Below are positions 54,577-64,000 of a DNA stretch of 64,000 nt, one piece after another (within the stretch, counting starts at the first letter, position 1; each line of letters starts with the position of its first letter). The notes below the pieces were generated by a model that saw only the letters and a list, made by a program, of their open reading frames with translations, did not search any database and was not told the origin of the DNA. The stretch covers positions 27,754,806 through 27,818,805 of the forward strand of contig CM048848.1 of the NCBI GenBank assembly GCA_026545225.1, written 5' to 3'. Position numbers and translations under genes: made by a program. The stretch is from Cornus controversa (lineage: Eukaryota > Streptophyta > Magnoliopsida > Cornales > Cornaceae).

Positions 54577-55072
54577 CTCAGCATATCTATATATCATGTG
54601 ACTTCAAAATATTTAAACGGTCCAAAAAGAATAATGGATGAGAGTGACAACAATGTTTTGTCCTTTAGTGATACAAAAAGCTTGCCAATGGTTGGGTCAC
54701 AAGTAAAATGACTGCTGCCCTTTAAATTCAAAATCCTGAGAATTGAGAGCATGTGACAACAGGGGACATAAAAGGCATTCTTAGGTGCTACGACATTCTA
54801 GAATTTAGGGCTGAGAAATATCATGTGTCACTCTCCTACAAAAGCATTGAAATACCAAAAATGTCCTGCAAATACTATTAGTGCAAATATATGAAAACAA
54901 TTATAATTGAGAATCAATGAACATAATGTATTAATGCTGTAATGCAAACATATTTAAATAAGTATGCAAACACATGCAATTTAAGACATAAAATGAAATG
55001 ACTAAAATGCCCTTGGAGATCCTTTTGACATTAAAATTTGGGCAAGCATGCTTATGGGCCTCATAGACCATC
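53299..55072 (-). mobile_element. Remnant H (related to solo LTR F)
   Basis: The right end (about 54990-55072, CTTTTGACATTAAAATTTGG ... ATAGACCATCA) matches the right end of F. The left side is cut by the end of B, so B inserted into H and the other half is gone. It contains a (TA)(GT)(GC) microsatellite (53860-53898), a minisatellite and (TC)(TA) tracts (54440-54575). No coding sequence. Confidence 0.6.
53893..54025. repeat. Minisatellite in H
   Basis: Four imperfect units of about 40 bp with the core GCACTTGTAAGAGTGTAGA (variants CACCTGTGAGAGTGTA, CGCCTATGAGAGTAGA, CGCTTGTGAGAGTGTAGA) just after the GT/GC microsatellite. Confidence 0.6.
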
Positions 55073-55380
55073 AAAATGACTCAAATGAAACTGGTTGAAA
55101 ATCGTTGTTGGCACACTCATTTTTTTTTTGAGGTCCAAATGGTTGAATTTGGCAAAAAACACCATACGCTTGTGATCGTGCATGATTTCTACTAGGAATT
55201 TCTCTTTTCGAATCAAAAAGACTCAAATAAAATTGGATAAAATTGACTCGAATTAAACGAGATGAAATTTGGATCGACATGCTACTTGTTTCTTTTGGAA
55301 ATCCAGACAATCGAATTTGGCAAAAAGTAACGTACGATTCTAATTGTCACATTATTTCTCTAACAATGGGTGTCTTTTTG
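55073..55380. repeat. Satellite-like repeat, about 167-bp monomer
   Basis: Two monomers: GAGGTCCAAATGGTTGAATT at about 55131 and GAAATCCAGACAATCGAATT at about 55298, both followed by TGGCAAAAA. Shared AGACTCAAATAAAATTGG-type words lie between. A third fragment is at 62105-62215. Monomer length is nucleosome-like, as in many plant centromeric or subtelomeric satellites. Confidence 0.6.
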
Positions 55381-55978
55381 AAAACCTAATATTATATGAT
55401 CAATAATAAATAAGATAACCTAATTAAAATTAAATAATAATATAATGTAGTATGTATAATAAATAATATATTTTTAATATTTAATTTTTAAATAATATAA
55501 TTTATATTATTTATGACACAATTTGTTTATCATAAATTTATAGTTAATATATTAGATAACAGTGAAAACTATGAAATTTGAATGAAATATTTTTGAAAAT
55601 ATAAGTAATAAAATATATAATAAATATGTAAGATATAAATAATTATATTAAATTTGTGTATTTCATTACATAAGGTTTATCCAATTACATTAAAAATGAA
55701 CAATAATTTATGATATTTCACATATTAAACTATATTAGCACAATATATTACATAATAAATTATTTGTTATAAAAACATAATATTATATCATCAATAAATA
55801 AAATAACCTAATTAATATTAAATAATATTATAGACATCTTTAATTTGTGATAACTATGAAATTTTAATTAAATATTTTTCAAAATATAGAAAATAAAATA
55901 TATAATATAATTTATAATTAGTTGTCATTGTAAGTTAAAATTTGCAGTATAATTTTATAGATAATAGATAATGTTATA
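55381..55978. repeat. AT-rich tandem array, first part
   Basis: Diverged units with CCTAATATTATATCATCAAT, AAATAACCTAATTAA and ATTTATGATATTTCACATAT blocks. Ends at TTATA, the TSD of G2. Confidence 0.7.
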
Positions 55979-58587
55979 TGTTGACCTCAATGTTTCAACC
56001 CAATGTTAATTGGGTGATTTTGATGATAACAACCTGTTGTAGTGTAGATTTAATAAGTTTACTTGAGTGTGCAATTTACAAAATATTATATTATCTCAAG
56101 TATCTTCAAGGCATTGGACTTCAAAATGAATTACAATAAGATATATGAGGCCACATGATCATGAAACTCAAAAATCAATAATCAAGATCAATGGCGAAGT
56201 TGAAGTGAATCCAAGACACATGATGAAGGAACCCAAAAGTTTAAAAATTTGAAGATCAAAAGACTTGGATAGGCTAGTCTTGGGTAAGTACTAGATTTAA
56301 TGTAAAGTTATTTTTGAAGTAACTTCATTTGAAAACTCATCTCTTGACTTAGTGGACTATAGGAATATGCATATCATTCATATCATCCATAAGTCTTTAA
56401 ACCATAAGATAGGCCATAAACTTCACTTGTAATATCATGAGGCCGTTATTATGATTGAGTTAGTTCAAGTCATCATAAGTTTTTGAAGAACTCAACTAAT
56501 AAGCCATAACTAGGACCATGTCTTTCAATCATATCCTTTATGATTCTTAGATACATTGACTTAGTCTTTAAAATTAAATGAATCACTATATAAAGTCGTG
56601 TCATGCATAGTTACTGTTTCGGGTACTTAGCGCAGAAATTTGGCTAAGTGTTGGAATCTAAAGGCAAAAACTTAAATATGAGTTTTTTAATGAATCTTAA
56701 CATAAAAAGTCCTGATAATTGTACCCCATAATTTATCACGATCATATGAATTTTCTCTGTCCCAAATGACTTAATTTAGTTATTCATATAACACGATGAA
56801 TTTTTATGTCAAAACTGTGAAAATCCGTTTTATACTAAAACTGAAAAATCAAATTTTGATTCACTCAGAATTTGATTTTAAAACTATTTTTATTGAATCC
56901 AAATGGGGGGGGAGGGTACTTTGCTTAATTACATTGAATAACTTAAAGTAAATAGATTACTTAAAAGTTTTTGATGTAATTAAGTGTGCAGTGTATTAAT
57001 GCACTGTACAGAAGAAGCTGGCTGAGTCTAAGAACAGATTCTAACTTGCGACTTTCGGTCGCCTGATGGAACCCATCAGTCAACTGATAGAGGCCTTTCG
57101 GTCTTAATACTTCATTCCAGTAGGATGTGCAAAACAGGGAAGGTTTCAACCAACAGAAGCATAGCTTTAGTCGACTGAAATAAGGTTTTCAGTCGACCGA
57201 TGAATTCATCAGTTGGCCGAAATATGGAGATTCAAACTCCAACGGCTATTTTCTGCACTTAATACTTCCCAACCACTTCCAAACGGCCAGAATTCCTACT
57301 TACACTATAAATACACCTTGTATATGCATTATACATGTGAGAGAGACTACCATAACCCTTCATGATCATATATTATTGGTAGATGCTACCTTAGAGTTTA
57401 AATATTCATATCATTCGTCCATTGGTAGCCACCACTATTGAACCAAACACTTGCATATCATTCATAGTGGAAAAATCCTAATGAAGAGCTTTCTATTTAG
57501 TATTTCATTGCTAATTCTAGGTATGTGAGCTATAATTTGTGTATCTATCCATTAAGGGATATTCTCCATTGAGTTATCATTTGTGTATCTATCCATTGAG
57601 GTATATTCTCCTTTGAGCTATCATTTGTGTATCTATCCATTGAGGGATATTCTCCATTGTAATCAAATTACTTATCTACCTTTGAGAGGAAGACCAAGTG
57701 ATACACTTGGCAAGGAAGCCCAAGTCATGAGCTTGGCAAAGAAGTCTTACTGAGGTTTTCATTGAGTAAGGAAGTCCAAGTCATGAGCTTGGCAAAGAAG
57801 TCTTGGTGAGGTTGTCATTGAGCAAATAAGCCCAAGTGATTCACTTATCTATTGTACGGTTTACTTTCCACCATTAAGGAAGGCTCTATAGTGGAAACCT
57901 CAAGAAGTGCTCTTGAGGCATGGACGTAGGCAAGAGGGGCCGAACCATGTAAAAATCATGGTGTCACTTGGTTTGCATTTCTCTATCCTTAAACTCCTTT
58001 ATTTGATAACATTTCATTTGTTTAAATTTCATATGTTTTATATATGAATGCTATAAGTTTAAATGCTTTAATTCACATGAGGAGGATGTGATGAATGCTT
58101 GGAGTATGTTGATTGATTGAGGACTTATTAGATTATCCATTTGCCAATCAAGTTGTATATCATGTATATAATAAAATGTGCAATCAACATCTCCACACAT
58201 TATAAGCATATTTATGAATGTTATGAGAATTTTTGATGATATAATTATGCACATTCAAAGGAGGATAAGATAAATGGATTGATTAGTTGAATTGAATATG
58301 TTGTGATTGCACAATAATCATGCATTGAACGTATAAATTTACCTTAATCATAAATGCATGCTTAATTGTTTAACATGTCTATGTGACTTATTTTGTGCAA
58401 TAAGATGATCACTTGTTAAATCAATCTACACCCCAAGTGTTTAACATGAGTTCACCAAGTATTAGACAAAAGTCCATTCAAGTTTATTTTTGTCAAAATA
58501 AGCTAAACCAAAAAAGTTCCATTGTTTGCTTAAAGTCCCTATTCAACCCCCCCCCCCCCCCCCCCTAGGGACAATTATCGGGTCACA
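55979..58587 (+). mobile_element. Solo LTR G2 (SIRE-like)
   Basis: 2609 bp, starts TGTTGACC, ends GGGTCACA, with TSD TTATA on both sides. It is a full-length homologue of G1 without internal sequence. It has a decayed palindrome cluster (57051-57222), a TATA box (57304-57312), three 48-bp repeats with TTTGTGTATCTATCCATTGA (57526-57660), the hairpin series (57693-57850) and a C19 run (58547-58565). Confidence 0.88.
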
Positions 58588-61138
58588 TTATATAATAACA
58601 ATAATTTATGATATTTCACATATTAAACTATACTAATACAATATGTTACATAAAAAATTATTCGTTATATGAAGCCTAATATTGTATCATCAATAAATAA
58701 AATAACCTAATTAATATTAAATAATACTATAGACATCTTTAATTTATGATAACTATGAAATTTTATCTATTAAGAATTTGTATAAATATAATTTATCTAC
58801 TATGCATAAAGAACTTATAAAACTAGTACCTAATAATACATACTATTTAACCAATTACATTGAAAATGAATAATAACTTATGATATACCACATATGAAAC
58901 TATATTAATGCAATATAATTTATTACATAATAAATTATTCGTTATATGAAACCTAATATTATATCATCAATGAATAAGACAACCTAATTAAAATTAAATA
59001 ATATTATAATGTAGTATGTATAATAAATAATATATTTTAAATATTCAATTGTTAAATAATATATTATTTATGACAAAATTTGTCTATGATAAATTTATAG
59101 ATGTTATATTAGATAACAAAGAAAACTATGAAATTTGAATGAAATATTTTTTAAAATATAATTAATAAAATATATAATAAATTTGTAAGATATAAATAAT
59201 AATATTATATTTTTGTGTATTACATTACAAAATGTTTAACCAATTACATTAAAAATGAACAATAATTTATGATATTTCACATATTAAACTATATTAACAC
59301 AGTATATTACATAATAAATTATTCGTTATATGAAATCTAATATTATATAATAATTAAATAAAATAACGTAAGTAATATTAAATAATATTATAGTTAGTAT
59401 GTATAATTAATAATATATTTTATATTAATAATAAATATTTATATTATTTATGAAACCATTAATTTATGATAAATATATAGTTGACATATTATATAACAAT
59501 GATAACTATGAAATTGAATTAAATATTTTTTAAAATATAAAAAACAAAATATATAATATAATTTATATTTAGTTGCCATTATAAGTTAAAATGTACAGTA
59601 TAATTTTATAGATAATAGATCATGTTATATTATATAATAATAATAATTTATTATATTTCACATATTAAGCTATATTTATACAATATTTTACATAATAAAT
59701 TATTCATTATATGAAACCAAATATTATATGATAAATAAATAAAATAATATAATTAATACTAAATAATATTATATTGTAGTGTGCAATTAATAATTTATTT
59801 TATATTAATAATAAATGTTTATATTACTAAGTAATATAATTTATATTATTTATGTACACATTAATTTATGATTAACATATAGTTAATATATTATATAACA
59901 ATGGAGTTTTAATTTAAAAAATTCAAAATATAAATAAAATGTATATAATATAATTTATATTTAGTTGCCATTAAAAGTTAAAATGTACAGTACAATGTTA
60001 TAAATAATAGATAATGTTATATTATATAATTTAATAAATTATATTAAAATAAATAATAATTTATAAAATTGAATATATTACTAACTATGTAATTCATATT
60101 ATATTTTTAATTAAATATGAAAAAAAGTATTTTAAATTAATTTATTAATAAATATGTGATATTTAAAATTTTAATTACATACTATTGAAAATTTACATAG
60201 TATGATATACCATAAACACATAAGATTATTTCTACAATAATAAGTTAAATTATTTATGACATTATACATTATATTTTATGTACTTATGTAATATCAATTA
60301 CATTTCCAACACAAATCATATGGAATAACAACAAATCATGTAAGATATAAATTATAATATTATATTTTTTTGTATTTCTTTACATAATATTAGACCAATT
60401 ACATTAGAAATGAAAATAATTTATGATAGTTCCATTCATTTATGATAAATATATAGTTAATATATTATATAACAATGATAACTATGAAAGTTTAATTAAA
60501 TATTTTTCAGAATATAAAAAATAAAATATATAATACAATTTAAATTTAGTTGCCATTTGAAGTTAAAATGTATAGTATAAAAATAATAGATAATGTTATA
60601 TTATATAATAACAATAAGTTTATGATCTTTCACATATTAAACTATACTAATACAATATATTACATAAAAAATTATTCATTACATGAAACCTAATATTATA
60701 TAATCAATAATAAATAAGATAACCTAAATAAAATTAAATAATATATTTTATATTATTCAATAAATATTCATATTTTTAAATAATATAATTTATATTATTT
60801 TTGACACAATTTGTTTATGAGAAATATACAGTTAATATATTAGATAACAATGAAAACTATAAAATTTTAATAAAAAAAATTTCAAAATATAAGTAATAAA
60901 ATATATAATACATATGTAATATATAAATAATATTATTATATTTTTGTGTATTTCATTACATGAAATTTATCCAATTACATTAAAAATGAACACTAATTTA
61001 TGATAGTTCACATATTTTACTATATTAATACAATATATTACATAATAAATTATTCATTATATGAAACTTAATATTATATCATCAATAAATAAAATAACCT
61101 AACTAATATTAAATAATATTATAGACATCTTTAATTTA
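58588..61138. repeat. AT-rich tandem array, second part
   Basis: Copies of the block AATTATTCGTTATATGAAAC recur at about 58662, 58935, 59316, 59702, 60674 and 61051, mostly spaced 375-390 bp, so the monomer is about 0.38 kb. Units also share ATTTATGATATTTCACATAT. Highly diverged, with indels. Non-coding. Confidence 0.7.
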
Positions 61139-61929
61139 GGGTTAAATTTGCTGACCTCCTCTGAAGTTTGGTGAAATTACACTCAAAGAGATCGTTTGAC
61201 CTTTATTTCTTTCATCTCCCCTAAATCAATTTTTTTAGTGTCCGGAATAAATTTTAAGATTGAAAAGATAGTTTTTCCCTTGCATTATAATTTTACATTA
61301 TATTTCAAATAGGGTAAAATACAATGACATCTCTTGAGGTTTGTCATAATTGCACTAACCTCCCCTATGATGATTTGAAATATAAAAAAAAAATCTAATT
61401 TTTAAAATGATATGTATGCTTCCACGTACATGACATTACCAGTCCGGTCATTTTCATCAACTCGTACCTGTGACTCACGATAAAACTCAATAACTCAGCC
61501 TATAGATCTGATCTGATGTATATGTTTATATATATATCACCATGATCGAAGGTATTTGAAAAGAATTTGTGTGATAGAATTTTTTACGATTGATCAGAAA
61601 TGTTAGGAGCAAGATCGAAGAACAATGGTGGCCATGGATGGAACAGAGAGAGAAAGTATAATGTGGGCAAAAATGTCATTTTAAAAATCATATTTTTTTC
61701 CAGGAGAGATCAGTGCAATTATAGCAAACCTGAGGAGAGGTCATTGTATTTTATCCTATTTGAAATATAATGTGATATTATCATGCAAGGAAAAAAATTT
61801 ATTTTCACACTTAAAATTTAGTTCGACCTCCAAAGAAATGGATTTAGGAAAGGTGAAAGAAATAAAGGCTAAACGGTCTCGCCGAGTGTAATTTGACGAA
61901 ACCTCAAGGGAGGTCAGTCAATTCAATCC
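61139..61929. mobile_element. Inverted-repeat element (MITE-like), about 790 bp
   Basis: The ends are a long imperfect inverted repeat of at least 200 bp: left GGGTTAAATTTGCTGACCTC, right end (reversed) GGATTGAATTGACTGACCTC. Both continue with AAATTACACTC, CCTTTATTTCTTTCA and CATTATATTTCAAATAGG. Flanked by TTTA on both sides (61135-61138, 61930-61933). No transposase frame. A TTA-type flank with GG-starting ends would fit PIF/Harbinger, but the boundary is uncertain by a base, and a Mutator or foldback element is possible. Confidence 0.65.
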
Positions 61930-64000
61930 TTTAGTTTATGATATTTATGACATCTTTAATTTATGATAACAATGAAATTTTAATTAGATATTTTAAAAAT
62001 ATATATAATATAATTTATAATTATTTGCCATTATAAGTTTAAATATACCGTATAATTTTATAGATAATAGATAATGTTATATAATAACAATAATTTATGA
62101 TATTTCACATATTTGGAGGTCTAGACGATCAAATTCGAGAAAAAGTAATGTACAATTCTGATTGCGGCGTGATTTCTCTAGGAATTGATCATTTCGAATC
62201 AAAACGACTCACATAAGATTATTTCTACAATAATAAGAAAAAGTTTATAACATTATATAGTATATTTTATATAAATATGTAACATAAATTATATCTACAA
62301 CACAAATAATGTCGAATAATAAAATCATGTAAGATATAAATAATAATATTATATTTTTATGTATTTCATTACTTAAAATTTATCTGATTACATTAAAAAT
62401 GAACACTAATTTATGATATTTCACTTATTAAACTATATTAATACAATATATTACAAAATAAATTATTCGTTATATGAAACCAAATATTATATGATCAATA
62501 AATAAAATAATCTAATTAATATTAAGTAATATTATAATGTAGTGTTTATAATTATTTATTTATTTTATATTAATAATAAATGTTATATTGCAAAAAAATA
62601 TAATTTATATTATTTATGACAACATTAAGTTAAGATAAATATATAGTCAATATATTATATAACTATAAAGTTTTAATTAATTTTTTTAAAAAATATGAAT
62701 AAAATATATATAAAATAATTTATATTTAGTTGCCATTATAAGTTAAAATGTAAAGTATAATTTTCTAGATAATATTATTGATAATGCTATGTTAAACAAT
62801 AACAACAATTTATGATATTTTGTATATTATACTATACCAATACAACACACTACATAATATATTATTCGTTATATGAAACCTAATATTATATAATCAATAA
62901 ATAAGATAACCTAATTAAAATTAAATAATATTATAATACAGAATGTATAATAAATAATATATTTTACATTATTAAAATATTCATATTGTTAAATAAAATA
63001 ATTTATATATTTATGACACAATCTGTTAATGTTAAATATATATGTAAGATATAAATAATAATATTATATTTTTGTGTATTTCATTACATATAAATACATA
63101 AATAATATTATTATATTTTTGTCTATTTCACTACATAAATCTTATCCAATTACGTTTAAAAAAGAAAACTAATTTATTACATTTCACATGTTAAAGTATA
63201 TTAATACAATATATTACATAATAAATTATTCGTAATATAAACCAAATATTATATGATCAACAAATAAAATAATATAATTAATATTAAAAAATATTATAAT
63301 GTAGTGTGTATAACTAATAATTTATTTTATATTATTAATAAATGTTTATATTATTATATAATATAATTTATAATTAGTTGTCATTATAAGTTTAAATTTA
63401 CAGTATAATTTTATAGATAATAACTATATTTTATGATATTTCACATATTAAACTATATTAATACAATATATTATTCATGACATTATGAACTATATTTTAT
63501 ATGGTTATGTAATATAAATTATTTTTCTAACACTGATCACATGGAATAACCACAAAGATGAGATTATGATAAGAATATATTATACATGCATATATATCTT
63601 GTTATTATGCACTTACGTGTATAATAAAAACGAAACATAATACATAACATGAAAAAATAAATTAACATGATATTCAAATTTAGATTATATCCATTAAGAA
63701 ATTTACAAAAAAATAATTTATCTACTATGCACAAATAAATTATAAAACTAGTACATAACAATACATACTATTTAACCAATTACATTGAAAATGAATAATA
63801 ATTTATGATATTCACATATTAAACTATATTCATACAACATATTACACAAGAAATTATTCGTCATATAAAACCTAACATTATATCATCAATAAATATGATA
63901 ACCTAATTAAAACTAAATAATATTATAATGCAGTATGTATAGTAAACAATATATTCTACATTACTAAAATATTCAAATTACTAAATAATATAATTTATAT
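61930..64000. repeat. AT-rich tandem array, third part
   Basis: Continues with units at about 62465, 62866, 63226 and 63857 (spacing about 360-400 bp, then a longer gap). It includes a satellite fragment at 62105-62215. It runs off the window edge. No gene seen. Confidence 0.7.

Overview
The window is repeat-dominated nuclear DNA of a flowering plant, most likely a eudicot. The evidence is nested Ty3/gypsy retrotransposons of the Athila type (tRNA-Asp primer binding sites, 1.3-1.5 kb LTRs, a third ORF after integrase), solo LTRs that look like Ty1/copia SIRE elements, AT-rich satellite arrays, and fragments of two plant gene families (YUCCA, type I MADS-box). I see no intact host gene, tRNA or rRNA gene. 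The setting looks like pericentromeric or other heterochromatin.

Layout, left to right. Positions 1-3460: element E (minus), a deleted Athila-like derivative of LTR, a short gag stump and LTR. 3461-5707: non-coding LTR-like DNA with a minisatellite. 5708-22160: three nested insertions, each proven by a 5-bp target-site duplication (TSD). A SIRE-like solo LTR (G1, TSD CATTC) was hit by a 12.6-kb Athila-like element A (minus, 6156-20192, TSD AACTT). The 5' LTR of A was then hit by an inverted solo LTR of its own family (A', 18654-20069, TSD TACTC). 22161-26017: a small gene-fragment island with a YUCCA flavin-monooxygenase pseudogene and a type I MADS pseudogene. 26018-27652: the 3' end of element D (minus).

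27653-40626: three apparently identical 4239-bp head-to-tail units of a non-autonomous Athila-like element C (LTR-internal-LTR-internal-LTR-internal-partial LTR). Each unit carries a zinc-knuckle, gag-derived ORF. 40627-53298: element B (plus), a decayed relative of A that lost its 5' end at the C junction. Its reverse transcriptase is split by a solo LTR F (42589-45410, TSD ATTTC). 53299-55072: remnant H, related to F. 55073-64000: two roughly 167-bp satellite monomers, then a degenerate AT-rich tandem repeat of about 0.38 kb. That array is interrupted by a second SIRE-like solo LTR (G2, TSD TTATA) and an inverted-repeat element of about 790 bp.

The most interesting signal is a set of family-specific short palindrome clusters. 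In A and in B they occur at two places: in the LTR, roughly 100 bp upstream of the TATA-rich stretch, and inside the element directly upstream of a TATA-like box and leader for the third ORF. The palindrome differs between A and B, but both sites within one element use the same version. The SIRE-like LTR has its own version at the equivalent place. My inference is a family-specific cis-regulatory or anti-silencing code, possibly read by the third ORF protein, comparable in logic to VANC and its motifs in VANDAL transposons. Other notable items are a non-coding module conserved between A, B and C upstream of the 3' LTR, paired in-frame stops at the same place in the third ORF of A and B, and a hairpin series with partial compensatory changes in the SIRE-like LTR.
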